The notes beneath the pieces were generated by a model. That model searched no databases and had not been told where the DNA came from. It was given only the letters and a program-made list of their open reading frames with translations. A stretch of 50,885 nt of DNA from Bacillota bacterium (GTDB lineage Bacteria; Bacillota; Clostridia; Saccharofermentanales; Fastidiosipilaceae), in the NCBI GenBank assembly GCA_030055235.1, contig JASGUW010000066.1, positions 1 to 50,885 of the forward strand, in the 5' to 3' direction. Positions 34,603 to 43,570 of this stretch are shown here, piece by piece. The position numbers and the translations under genes are program-made. The stretch's first letter is position 1, and every line of letters begins with the position of its first letter.

Positions 34603-35916
34603 TCAGCAACCGAGTGCTTGTAGTGCCCCGTCCATGTCGATGATGGTGCCTTCGTCCATGGCCTCCACCGCCTTCATGGCGACCAGATGGCCCGTGATCG
34701 AGTCGTCGAGCTTTGTCGCCGAGAAGGACAGCTCCTGGCCGCGCATCATCCGCACGAAGTCCTGCATCATGCGCATGTTTGCGCCGCCGTGGCGGCCCGT
34801 GAAGCCGTTCAGGTCAAGAACCCGTGTGTCGATCTCGACTTCCGTGTAGCCCGACGCTTCCTGCGGGCGACTTTGCCGCAGTGTAAAGCGCTCGGAGAGA
34901 TAGTTGCCTTCGATCTGTCCGCGGCTGCCTACGATGGAGATCGTCCTCTCCGGTTTGGAAGCGCCGGAGCTCATCGTAAAGACCCCCGCCGAACGATCGG
35001 CAAAGCGTACGGTCACACTCTGCCAGTCGATGTTGTCACGCCCGCTGGCCCAGACGCAGCGGTCCCAGTTCGTCTCCTCGTGGAGATAGCGCCGCTTTTC
35101 GCTTTCTGTCAGCGCCGCCAGATCGGGAATCTCCGTCCAGATGTAGCCCTCGTAGCGTTCGGTGTGCTCGAGGTAATCTGTTTTGGCCGACCAGGGGCAG
35201 CTGTCGATATGTGGGCAGGGATCGAAGCAGCGCCCTGTCGCTCCGGTCGGGCGCAGTGACGGATGGAACAGCCGCTCGGCGCCCAGGCTGACCAGACGCT
35301 CCGGCCGTGCTCTGTTGAACCAGGTCAGCAGATCCAGATCGTGGCAGGCCTTGGCCAGCAGCATTGGGGAGCCGCTGATCTGGCGGTTTGCCCATTTGCC
35401 GCGCACATAGGAGACCGCCGCCGGTCCGTAGCCGATGCGCTCTTCCATTGTGATGCAGACGATGTCGCCGATCGCTCCTGCGGCAATCTGCTCGTAAATC
35501 GCACGGTAAAAGGGTGCATAGCGCAGCACGTGGCAGATCATGACGCGGCTGTTATGGTTCCTAGCGTAATCGCTCAGCTGCTTGAGTTCTGCCGTGTTCA
35601 GGGCAAAGGGTTTTTCCAGCAGCAGTCCATAACCAAGTTCCAGCAGCGGCAGTGATGTAGGCACATGCTGGTGATCCATGGTTCCGTTGATCGCCGCATC
35701 CGCAAGCCTGCCTGCTGCTGTGATTTCTTCTGCGTTTTCAAAACAGCGATCTTTCTGGAGTCCGAAGCGTTCGGCAAACCAGTGCCTTCTTTCGGGATCA
35801 GGCTCGGCTACGGCGACAATGCGCAGTTCATCCGGCCGCAGCAGCGCGTATTCCGCATAGATCTGCGATCGGTGCCCTCCACCCACAATGACTGCAGTGA
35901 CTGGATTTTGATGCAT
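34603..35916 (-). CDS. Gfo/Idh/MocA family oxidoreductase
   Basis: A 437-residue NAD(P)-dependent sugar oxidoreductase. The Rossmann loop is VGGGHRS at 11-17. The catalytic EKP motif is at 101-103 (LLLEKPFALN), with Lys102 as the general acid/base. KACHDLDLL carries the conserved Asp/His pair in the substrate-binding domain. A Cys-rich insert (CFDPCPHIDSCPW near 225-240) is unusual and could bind a metal; it occurs in some family members from Clostridia. It is near the sialidase-nanA genes but separated by DUF503 on the other strand, so a role in sialic acid or another aminosugar is only suggested. Confidence 0.9.
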   Translation of the reverse strand: MHQNPVTAVIVGGGHRSQIYAEYALLRPDELRIVAVAEPDPERRHWFAERFGLQKDRCFENAEEITAAGRLADAAINGTMDHQHVPTSLPLLELGYGLLLEKPFALNTAELKQLSDYARNHNSRVMICHVLRYAPFYRAIYEQIAAGAIGDIVCITMEERIGYGPAAVSYVRGKWANRQISGSPMLLAKACHDLDLLTWFNRARPERLVSLGAERLFHPSLRPTGATGRCFDPCPHIDSCPWSAKTDYLEHTERYEGYIWTEIPDLAALTESEKRRYLHEETNWDRCVWASGRDNIDWQSVTVRFADRSAGVFTMSSGASKPERTISIVGSRGQIEGNYLSERFTLRQSRPQEASGYTEVEIDTRVLDLNGFTGRHGGANMRMMQDFVRMMRGQELSFSATKLDDSITGHLVAMKAVEAMDEGTIIDMDGALQALGC

Positions 35917-36089
35917 TCAAGTTGTCCTCCACAGAAGCTGGCATACGGCGAACACTTTAGCACTTCTTGACGTTCATGTCCCGACTTCTGTATGTTTCTT
36001 TATGAATTCTTTTGGAGCTGCGGCGGCGGGCGCCTGATTGTTACCTGTGATCTGGCGTGTTTGAGTCGGCGAACTTATGGAGGTGCGAA

Positions 36090-36617
36090 ATGACAGAACG
36101 AACCTGGGAAGACGCGGCGGCCTTTCACGGCCACATCTGCCCCGGCCTCATGATTGGCTATCAGGCGGCGCGGCTGGCTCAGCGTCTGCTTGATCTTGAA
36201 TACTCGGAGGACGAGGAGGTTGTCTGTATCGCCGAGAACGACGCCTGTGGTATCGACGCGATTCAGGTTCTGCTGGGCTGCAGTGTCGGGCGTGGCAATC
36301 TGCTCTTTCGCCTGCGTGGCAAGTCCGCCTATTCTTTTTACCGCCGCCGGGACGGCCGCTCTTGGCGCCTGCTGCTGCGTCCCTTTCCTTATGAGATGAG
36401 CCGTGAGGAGAGCTTCGCCTATCTGCGCGACGCCGACCCCGCCACACTCTTCGACGTGCAGGAGACCAGGCTGCCCCTGCCTGAGCGTGCCCGCCTCTTT
36501 GGTTCTCATCCCTGTGAGAGCTGCGGCGAGCGCACCGCCGAAGCCTATCTCCGCCTTTCGGGCGGTAAAAAGTTCTGCCTGGACTGCTATTCGGAGTATC
36601 GCCGCTTCGACGTCTAG
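36090..36617 (+). CDS. FmdE family protein
   Basis: A 175-residue protein of the formylmethanofuran dehydrogenase subunit E family. The hallmark FHGHICPGL is at residues 12-20. A C-terminal treble-clef zinc motif follows (CESCGE and CLDC). The start at 36090 has GGAGGTGCGAA upstream. In bacteria such proteins occur apart from methanogenesis and are linked to molybdenum or tungsten enzymes. No such enzyme is present here. Asp/Glu-rich loops and NDACGIDAIQ (about 45-55) match the family core. The gene is divergent from the Gfo/Idh/MocA gene. Confidence 0.88.
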   Translation: MTERTWEDAAAFHGHICPGLMIGYQAARLAQRLLDLEYSEDEEVVCIAENDACGIDAIQVLLGCSVGRGNLLFRLRGKSAYSFYRRRDGRSWRLLLRPFPYEMSREESFAYLRDADPATLFDVQETRLPLPERARLFGSHPCESCGERTAEAYLRLSGGKKFCLDCYSEYRRFDV

Positions 36618-36659
36618 GTTCGCGTGGCGTAAGACCGTGGGAGGGTGTGACCGCGTGAT

Positions 36660-36780
36660 GGCGTGGGGCCCTGCACCCCGCTCCACGCCGCATCCAGAAC
36701 CATACCGCTTTGTTGTCCAAGTCTTTGAGGCGTGTGAGGGAGTGGGTGCGGGTATGGATATGGGTATGGGTATGGGTATG
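36660..36780 (+). other. Hairpin and GGTATG hexanucleotide tract after FmdE
   Basis: A 7-bp stem (36660-36666 with 36683-36689) without a T tract may end FmdE transcripts. At 36751-36780 GGTATG repeats about five times with one variant. Neither lies in a gene. Confidence 0.4.
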
Positions 36781-36826
36781 AAATATCCGGTTTTCGCGCA
36801 ATGGAGGGGGGATTTCCTGTTCTGGC

Positions 36827-37042
36827 GTGCGAAACCTTGAAATTTTGTTCAAAGTGGATCCTCGAGTGTGCAAAATTTCAACCTTTCGCACTTTTTGAAG
36901 CTTGTGGGTGCATTATTATTCGAAGTTGTGCATATATAAGGGGAATATGCAGCGAAATCGTTAATTATGCATTTGAACCTGCGAAACCTTGAAATTTTGC
37001 ACAGACAGTAAGCGGAAGTGTGCAATTTTTCAAGCTTTCGCA
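36827..37042. repeat. Composite palindromic repeat, tandem copy 1
   Basis: Two imperfect palindromes (36827-36891 and 36980-37042) flank an AT-rich spacer holding gcattattattcg and tgcatat elements. Each palindrome has arms of about 24 bases around a loop of about 15. The arm consensus is TGCGAAACCTTGAAATTTTG, with the complementary arm ending CTTTCGCA. The whole unit recurs 245 bases to the right. Confidence 0.8.
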
Positions 37043-37071
37043 CTCTGGAGGAAGGGATCTCTCATCCTGCC

Positions 37072-37286
37072 GTGCGAAACCTTGAAATTTTGTTCAAAGT
37101 GGATCCCGAGTGTGCAAAATTTCAACCTTTCGCACTTTTTGACGCTTGTCGGTGCATTATTATTCGCAGTTGTGCATATCTAAGGGGAATATGCAGCTAA
37201 ATGGTTAATTATGCACCTGAACCTGCGAAACCTTGAAATTTTGCACAGACAGTGAGCGGAAGTGTGCAATTTTTCAAGCTTTCGCA
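37072..37286. repeat. Composite palindromic repeat, tandem copy 2
   Basis: Nearly identical to 36827-37042, with palindromes at 37072-37135 and 37224-37286. With copy 1 it fills the gap between fmdE and the nuclease gene. No ORF in the region is credible. Confidence 0.8.
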
Positions 37287-37350
37287 AGCCGCAGTTGCTC
37301 CAGCAAGCCGAAACCCTCTACAGCCGTCTGCTGGAAGTGAGCGAATTTCT

Positions 37351-38196
37351 TCATAAGTGTCGTGGAAGAAGCTCATGGATACGATGCAAACCACGTTCAT
37401 ACTGATCGCAGCGGATCTGGAGGCGGATTCTATGAATGTTCGTGACCTGCTGCAGGAATAAGCTCAGTTGATTGGGTACATACAGAATGGAGCGCGTGAC
37501 AGGTACAAGCTGATATCCCAGACGTGACAGGGCCAGATTACGCCTGGTATCGCGATCGGTTGTGTTGTCGTGGTGCCTGCCCTGATATTCATAGGCGATC
37601 TTTGCATCCGGAAAACAGTAGTCGATGTAGAAACGATCTGCTCTCATGGCGGCAGCCTCTGCATCCGTGAGGATAACTTCGTGATTGAAACAGCCGCCTT
37701 TGATGCCCAGACCGCCGAGGGCGTGAGGCAGAGCAATAAAGAGATCAACAAAGACCTCCTGACAGGAATTGGCATTGGGCTTTACATACTGCAGGGCACG
37801 CAGAGCCTGTCTGCGGCCGTACATACCCTTTGCCTGCCTGGCATATTCGCGCAGTTGCCTGGGCGTCACCTGCGGTCGGGAATAGACGCCGGCAGGGAAG
37901 GCGCAGAGCAGATCGCCCAATATGATGGTCTGCCAGATATCGAGCGTAGCGGCGAGCTGGACATAGAGCATCTCGAGTGAGACGAAAACTCCATCCGATG
38001 TCCTGATGAGGCTGCGTGGCGGCAGCGGTTGTGTGCATTGGCTGACCGGGCTTCGGATTCGCCTCAGCTCTTCAGGAGAACCGTAGGCGGTCAGCTGTTT
38101 CGCTCCGGCTTGCTCAATTTCTTTGGCGAAGTAGCGGTGAGCCAGAGGAACGTTCCAGTAGCGCAGTGCGCTGTAGTGTGTTGTTGCAGTAGTCAT
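37351..38196 (-). CDS. Predicted PD-(D/E)xK nuclease (DUF559/Vsr-like C-terminal domain)
   Basis: A 281-residue protein. The last 110 residues resemble DUF559/Vsr-like nucleases: Glu147 (QEVF), Asp192 (FYIDYCFPDAKIAYEYQG) and Glu203-x-Gln205, then HHD and an alpha-helical Arg-rich stretch ending LVPVTRSIL. The N-terminal half (residues 1-140) is unassigned, although the layout recalls proteins with an AbiEi-like N-terminal domain found singly in Actinobacteria and gut anaerobes. About 75 bases of its 5' end and upstream sequence recur at 40958 and 43646, inside the duplicated prophage module. The catalytic role is inferred from motif order only. Confidence 0.65.
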   Translation of the reverse strand: MTTATTHYSALRYWNVPLAHRYFAKEIEQAGAKQLTAYGSPEELRRIRSPVSQCTQPLPPRSLIRTSDGVFVSLEMLYVQLAATLDIWQTIILGDLLCAFPAGVYSRPQVTPRQLREYARQAKGMYGRRQALRALQYVKPNANSCQEVFVDLFIALPHALGGLGIKGGCFNHEVILTDAEAAAMRADRFYIDYCFPDAKIAYEYQGRHHDNTTDRDTRRNLALSRLGYQLVPVTRSILYVPNQLSLFLQQVTNIHRIRLQIRCDQYERGLHRIHELLPRHL

Positions 38197-38362
38197 ATGA
38201 AGAGAGTAGACAAAATGTCACCGATCCAGGTGAACAATTATCTGTCGTAATGCGCGGTGATCTGCCGCCCACGCGCCTTGTTCCGCCTCCTGCTGCCCGT
38301 CGCCTGCTTATCGTTTTCCGATTCCACCGCCCGTCGCTCAGGTTCCGTCGCCTCGTGTTTTT

Positions 38363-38492
38363 CACCATGAGTCGCTCACAAACGCACCCGAAGCAGCCAC
38401 TGGACTCATCGGGACTTTCGTGACGAGCATCGCGCGGAGCTCTTGGTGACCAGCTGCTCAGAGTGCTTGGTGTGCTTTGTTTGCCATTCGTT
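38363..38492 (-). pseudogene. Decayed coat-protein N terminus, unit A
   Basis: The minus strand reads NEWQTKHTKHSEQLVTK and then degenerates. It aligns with the better preserved fragment at 41117-41392, with the middle (IPVRD region) deleted. Confidence 0.4.
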
Positions 38493-38715
38493 ATGTTTCC
38501 AGTGTCATTCCAGCTTGATATGCGGGTTCCGTGCCAGGAACTCGCGTTCCACACCATCCAGCGCACGGGATCCTGCGCTGTGACGCATCCCAGCCGTTCG
38601 CGTGGAGTTCAGTTCCTTGCGTTAACTGCGGGTTTGTTTCGAAGCCGATTTTGATTGCCTTACTGAAATCCTCATCAACTTTCAGCAGGCGGCCGACCTC
38701 GAAGGCGTTGTAATT
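38491..38715 (-). pseudogene. Unrecognised phage ORF segment, unit A
   Basis: The frame contains FEVGRLLKVDEDFSKAIKI and TELHANGWDASQRRI. It is conserved at protein level with unit B (41405-41610: FEIGRLLKIDEDSSRALKI). It lies between the module's terminator and the coat fragment. No family was recognised and no start codon is evident. Confidence 0.35.
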
Positions 38716-38938
38716 CGCGAATGGTAGATCCACGCCGTATGAAGGGCGGCGTCCTTCTCTTTGCATGTGCCCCATCGGCCCGGCGTTTCCGTGCGGTTAT
38801 TACTGCCTCATCAGCTAAGCCCGCCAGCCGTTGCAGATTGATTCGTTTCAACATCTGCTTTTCTTCTTCGAGTTTTTGTCTCATTGACGTTCTTATCCGC
38901 GATGGCAGATGCCGCTCATCGCGGCCGTTTTCCGGCAT

Positions 38939-38962
38939 GAAAAAACCGCCCGGAGGCGGTTT
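38939..38962 (-). terminator. Rho-independent terminator, unit A
   Basis: An 8-bp GC-rich stem (38943-38950 with 38955-38962), a cgga loop and a T6 tract on the minus strand. It is identical in unit B and ends the minor capsid operon. Confidence 0.85.
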
Positions 38963-38987
38963 CATCCAGTGTGATGTATACGCGCAA

Positions 38988-39224
38988 CTAGGCGCGCGGA
39001 GGCAGGACCCCGTACTTCAGGCGGTATTCGCCGAGCCAGCGCCCTGCTTCCTGGTACTCCTTGAAAACATCCTGAAGCTCAGGAGAAGCCCCTTCCACGA
39101 GAATAGCCCTCCACCGACCGTCAATTTTCGCTCGAGACAGGTAGGGTTGGACTTGAAAGTATAGCCCATTACGCTTGCGGATCATCTCGAACAGCTTATC
39201 CTCTTCTGGAAAAAAATCAGCCAT
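38988..39224 (-). CDS. Small phage protein, unit A (78 residues)
   Basis: The start at 39224 has GGAGGCAGGCT upstream and overlaps the end of the minor capsid reading frame by eight bases. The protein is rich in charged residues (EEDKLFEMIRKRN at the N terminus, LGEYRLKYGVLPPRA at the end). It is not recognised; its place after a minor capsid gene fits a small structural or scaffold-related protein. The unit B copy at 41701 differs at about a dozen residues and is intact too, so the frame seems conserved. Confidence 0.7.
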   Translation of the reverse strand: MADFFPEEDKLFEMIRKRNGLYFQVQPYLSRAKIDGRWRAILVEGASPELQDVFKEYQEAGRWLGEYRLKYGVLPPRA

Positions 39225-40665
39225 AGCCTGCCTCCTTCACGATGATCATGATGATCCGCACTTCGCTGTTGATGTCACCGAGCAGATATCTTGTGAGTGC
39301 TTCCGCGATCACTTCCTCGGGTTCGTCTTCCCAGCTTCGCTCCGCATACGGGCTGATTTTTCTGAAATCGAAGTCCGGATAATGCTTGATGACTTTTTCA
39401 ATCATTGCCTGTGCGGTGAGCCACATTCTATCATGAAGGCCATAGCCAGGCCCAAACTCTGAGCGGCTTCGTGCATACTCAGCGTGGAGCCAGTGTGCGA
39501 GTTCATGAACGAACGTCGCCAGAGGCCGATCCTCCAGGGCGAAGAAGGGGCCGCTTATGCCGCTATTCGCCTTCACCGCTTCTATCGCGACGCAAAGACT
39601 CTGTTTGTCAAACACGCGTTCCCGCAAGAACAGTGTGTTTAACTCGGCTGAGTAAGACGCCAAGATGCGCGGGCCGATTTCATCATCCGACAGGATGATT
39701 GTGTGGGGTAGCTCCCTTCCGTCCAGGATAAATTGCTTCCTGTATAGCTTCTGCGCATCCGACAGCATATCGTCATAGAAACGCACAGATTTGCCTGCCA
39801 TATCCGGTCTCGCCAGCCGGGTTGATATCCCGATCGGGTTCTTCGTCGATGTCGACATCCGGTAACGGATCGTTTGACTACGGGTATGACCATCCCGGCG
39901 CAGCTCCTGGATTTCCTCTTCATATGTGACCAGAGGCGGGGCTTTCTGTGCCTGCTTCTTCCAGTAAGGCTCAGTGTTCTTCTCATGGTCCGGGCACTCT
40001 GCCAGGCTCACTGACCAGCTTTCGAAATACGAAGTGATGGAGTGTCGGCAGTTGATCCCGAGGATCCCCGTAGGCTTCCCGTACCTGGAGCTGCCCCAGC
40101 CTAGCACCTTCACCTGCTCACCGTTGCCCTCCACCGCCGTGTTTTCAAAGCTCCGATGGCTGAATAGCTTTCGATGGTTCCGGGCACGGAGAGAGTGTGC
40201 GCCCTTATGTGCACTCATAAGAAGGAGGTCTGCATTGACGTCGTCCATATGTGCGAACAGGGCTTGTTTAGCAGCATCAATCGCTGTTTTCCGGATGCTC
40301 ATCTCGGTGGCGCTGCATATCTTCCAGGACCGTCCGAGCTTGTCCCGGATGCCAGTGAGTCCCTAGTTAAGAAGCAGCTGAGAGGCCTGCCTGATTGCGG
40401 CGTGCGGCGATTCATTCCTGTTCGCAACCTGAAGCACCGCCTGCTTGATGATCGTGAGATGCTCTGAATACGCATTGCTCTGCATGGACGTGTTTACAAG
40501 GTTCAAGTTGTTCGGCGCAAACCTGCAAACCTTCGTTTTCATGTGCTCGCCCATGAGATCCATGTGTTTGCTTCCCAAGCGGATGATGCTGTTCTTCAGG
40601 TCTTTGCAGGTCTTGGTGCTGCTTTGGGTGAGAACAGTGATGGTCGCAGGATCTGCTTTGTTCAT
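39217..40665 (-). pseudogene. Phage minor capsid protein 2 with zincin-like C terminus, unit A (nonsense mutation)
   Basis: The frame starts at 40665 (GGAGGTGATCC ribosome site). Codon 101 is TAG (stop at 40363), where unit B has AAG. Beyond it the frame is open to 39217. The N-terminal two thirds fit Firmicutes phage minor capsid protein 2: SAHKGAHSLRARNHRKLFS and GILGINCRHS, followed by YWKKQAQK and TRSQTIRYRM. The C-terminal 150 residues contain FVHELAHWLHAE, a HExxH metallopeptidase motif, and EEVIAEALTRYL, a plausible third ligand. The stretch after the stop has a good ATG at 40302 and could still yield a shortened protein. Confidence 0.75.
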
Positions 40666-40880
40666 GGATCACCTCCTCGGGATTCGCGGAACACATCGGC
40701 GTCCCCGGTTCTCTTCTGTTTTTCAGTCTGTGCAAACCCCGCATACGATCTGCGCCTTGAACCCTGGTCGTTCAGACGCGTCAGGGCTGCGGGCCTGCTC
40801 TTCAGGTCTGCCTGATCGAACATCACAGCGGTCTGGATGTTCTGGATATGCACTCGGCGATGGTGATGTCCTCCCAGTTT
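40662..40880 (-). pseudogene. C-terminal end of an unknown phage gene, unit A
   Basis: The frame ends IQTAVMFDQADLKSRPAALTRL and RESRGGDP, with the stop overlapping the minor capsid start (ATGA). In phage order a portal protein would stand here, but I could not confirm that. The upstream part is replaced by the nuclease 5' end. Confidence 0.4.
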
Positions 40881-40881
40881 T

Positions 40882-40958
40882 TAGGTGAAGCAGCTGTGAG
40901 CCGGGAGGAACGTTCCAGTAGCGTTAAATTCACTGTAGGGCTTTGTTGCAGGAGTCAT
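40882..40958 (-). pseudogene. 5' fragment of the nuclease gene, unit A
   Basis: About 75 bases match the start of the nuclease gene at 38196, including the first ATG (40958) and upstream sequence to about 41030. The reading frame is broken after MTPAT and ends at a stop after 25 codons. Confidence 0.6.
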
Positions 40959-41116
40959 ATGAGAAGGATAGGTGAGAAATCCGCCATCAAGGCCAGCAAA
41001 AATCTGTTATAAACCGCAACAATCCGCGTTTCCCGCCGAGCATCGCCCGTGCTCGGCCACTCGTCACCCGCTTCCACTCTCCCGTGCCCCGTTGCCCACA
41101 AGAGTCGTCCGCGCTT

Positions 41117-41392
41117 TCACCGTGAGTCGGCCACGATCGCACCGAAGCGGCCTTTAACCCAGAAATACGGCATGTAGGTGGTCGAGTTCTTCTGAAGCGT
41201 GAATCCGGTTGATTTCGTGTAGTCGCGGGCATGGTCATGATCTCGAACTGGGACCTCGACTATGCCCGCAGTCGGGCTGCCTTCGTAGATCTTGTTTAAA
41301 ATGAACCGGTCTTTCGTGACGAGCTCCGCGCGGAGCTTCTTGAGGACCATCTGCGCAGAGCGCTTGATGAGCTTCGTGTGCCATTCGTTATT
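41117..41392 (-). pseudogene. N-terminal fragment of a phage coat (major capsid) protein, unit B
   Basis: The minus strand reads NEWHTKLIKRSAQMVLKKLRAEL, then IYEGSPTAGIVEVPVRDHD and STTYMPYFWVK. This matches phage coat proteins of Clostridia (KKLRANLVTLDLFN, YEGSPTAGAVKIPVRD). Similarity stops at about 41165 and the frame runs out in unrelated sequence. There is no start codon before NEW. Only about 85 of an expected 300 residues remain. Confidence 0.65.
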
Positions 41393-41404
41393 CCTCCAGT
41401 ATTA

Positions 41405-41610
41405 ATCCAGCTTGATGTGCGGGTTCCGTGTTGGAACTCGCGCTCCATCCACCCATCGTGCGGGATCCTGTGCCATGATCCATTCCGGTCGTTCGCGTGG
41501 AGTACAGTTCCTCGCGTGAACTGCGGGTTTAATTCGAGCCAGATCTTGAGTGCCCTACTGGAATCCTCATCAATTTTCAGAAGGCGGCCGATCTCGAAGG
41601 TGGCGTAATC
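41405..41610 (-). pseudogene. Unrecognised phage ORF segment, unit B
   Basis: Homologous to 38491-38715, with FEIGRLLKIDEDSSRALKI and VLHANDRNGSWHRI. Relative to unit A, about 180 bases between this segment and the terminator are missing. Confidence 0.35.
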
Positions 41611-41651
41611 CGCGTCGGCGGATGCCGCTCATCGCGGCCGTTTTCCGGCAT

Positions 41652-41675
41652 GAAAAAACCGCCCGGAGGCGGTTT
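41652..41675 (-). terminator. Rho-independent terminator, unit B
   Basis: Same hairpin and T tract as at 38939-38962 (stem 41656-41663 with 41668-41675). Confidence 0.85.
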
Positions 41676-41700
41676 CATCCAGTGTGATGTATACGTGCAT

Positions 41701-41937
41701 CTAGGCGCGAGGGAGAAGGACATCGTACTTCCATCGGTATTCGCCAAGCCAGCACCCTGCTTCCTGGTACTCCTTGAAAATATCCTGAAGCTCAGGAGGA
41801 GCCCCCTCCACGAGGATTTCCCTCCACCTGCCATCGATTTTGGCTGAGGACAGGTAAGGCTTGACTTGAGGGTATAGCTCATTGCGCTTACGGATCATCT
41901 CAAACAGCTTATCTTCCTCTGGAAAAAAACTGGCCAT
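41701..41937 (-). CDS. Small phage protein, unit B (78 residues)
   Basis: An intact paralog of 38988-39224 with the same length and ribosome site (GGAGGTAGGCT). Differences include LPPRA to LLPRA and GRWLGEY to GCWLGEY. Function unknown. Confidence 0.7.
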   Translation of the reverse strand: MASFFPEEDKLFEMIRKRNELYPQVKPYLSSAKIDGRWREILVEGAPPELQDIFKEYQEAGCWLGEYRWKYDVLLPRA

Positions 41938-43355
41938 AGCCTACCTCCTTCAAGATGATCTGCACCTCGTTATTGCTGTTGCCGAGTAAATACCGTGTTA
42001 CCACCTCCGCGATGACTTCTTCAGGTTCGCTTGCCCAACTTCTGCCTGCGTACTCGCTGATCTTGCTGAAGTCGAAGTCCGGATATTTCCTTTTTATCTC
42101 CTCGACCGCTTCCTGTGCAGTGTATCTCAATAGCACCAAGGCTGTCTTCCGGCCCGAAATTAGAAAGGTTCCGTGCCCGCTCAGCGTGGAGCCAGTGTGC
42201 GAGTTCATGAACGAACGTCGCCAGAGGCCGATCCTCCAGGGCGAAGAAGGGACCGCTTATGCCACTATTCGCCTTCACCGCTTCTATCGCAACGCAAAGA
42301 CTCTGTTTGTTAAACACGCGTTCCCGCAGAAACAGCGTATTTGACTTGGCTGAGTAAGACGCCAAGATGCGCGGGCCGATTTCATCATCCGACAGGATGA
42401 TTGTGCGCGGTCGCTCCATCCCGTCCAGGTTGAAAATCTCCCCGATATGATCCCGCGCACCCGACAGCATACCGTCATAGAAGCGCACAGATTTGTCTGC
42501 TGTATCCAGGTTCTCCAGCCCGGTCGAGATCCCGATCGGGTACTCTGTCGACGTCGACATCCGGTAGCGGATCGTTTGACTACGGGTATGACCATCCCGG
42601 CGCAGCTCCTGGATTTCCTCTTCATATGTGACCGGAGGCGGGGCTTTCTGTGCCTGTTTCTTCCAGTAAGGATCAGGGTTCTTCTCATCGTCCGGGCATT
42701 CTGCCAGGCTCATTGACCCGCCTTCGAAATACGAAGCGATGGAGTGTCGGCAGTTGATCCCGAGGATCCCCGTAGGCTTCCCGTACCTGGAGCTGCCCCA
42801 GCCTGGCACCTTCACCTGCTCACCGTTGCCCTCCACCGCCGTGTTTTCAAAGCTCCGATGGCTGAATAGCCTTCGCTGGTTCCGGGCACGGAGAGAGTGT
42901 GCACTCATAAAAAGGAGGTCTGCATTGACATCGTCCATATGTGCGAACAGGGCCTGTTTGGCAGCATCAATCGCCGTTTCCCAGGTGCTCATCTCGATGG
43001 CGCTGCATATCTTCCGGGGTCGTCCGATCTTGTCCCGGATGCCAGTGAGTCTCTTGTTAAGAAGCAGCTGAGAGGCCTGCCGGATCACGGCGTGTGGAGA
43101 CTGATCCCCTTTAGCGACCCGGAACACTGCCTGCTTGATAATCCGGAGAACTTCCGAATACGCATTGCTCTGCATGGACGTGTTCGCATGATTCAAGTTG
43201 TTCAGCGCAAGCCTGTAAACCTTCACTTCCATGTACTCGCCCATGAGATCTATGTGTTTGCTTCCCAAGTGGATGACGCTGTTCTTCAGGTCTTTGCAGG
43301 TCTTGGCGCTGCTTTGGGTGAGAACAGTGATGGTCGCAGGATCTGCTTTGTTCAT
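41909..43355 (-). pseudogene. Phage minor capsid protein 2 with zincin-like C terminus, unit B (frameshift)
   Basis: The frame starts at 43355 after GAGGAGGCGATCC and is open through codon 101, where unit A has its stop. HELAHWLHAER is present. About 17 codons later a two-base deletion relative to unit A (near 42145) shifts the frame. The remaining C terminus (KRKYPDFDFSKI to EEVIAEVVTRYLLG) continues in another frame to 41909. The stop codon found in unit A before the 78-residue ORF is CAG here, which adds a few residues. It also lacks three codons near SAHSLRA. The two units together let the ancestral protein of about 480 residues be read. Confidence 0.75.
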
Positions 43356-43570
43356 GGATCGCCTCCTCGGGATTCGAGGAACACATCGGCGTTCCCGGTT
43401 CCTGTCTGATTGTCGGTCTGTGCAAACCCCACATCCGATCTGCGCCTCGAACCCTGGTCGTTCAGACGCGTCAGGACTGTGGGCCTGCTCTTCAGGTCTG
43501 CCTGATCGAACATCACAGCGGTCTGGATGTCCTGGATGTAGTCGGTGATGATGCCTGTCCTCCTGGCTTT
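43352..43570 (-). pseudogene. C-terminal end of an unknown phage gene, unit B
   Basis: The frame reads GIITDYIQDIQTAVMFDQ through ESRGGDP and overlaps the minor capsid start by ATGA. It is better preserved than unit A. It is probably the end of a structural gene; its family is not recognised. Confidence 0.4.

Noticed and set aside
36827..37200. Short open frames of about 60 codons in the composite repeats
   Set aside because: They recur only because the repeats do, and none has a ribosome site.
36827..37286. CRISPR array
   Set aside because: Repeats are few, palindromic over their whole length, of two alternating types and without unique spacers of constant length; no cas genes are present.
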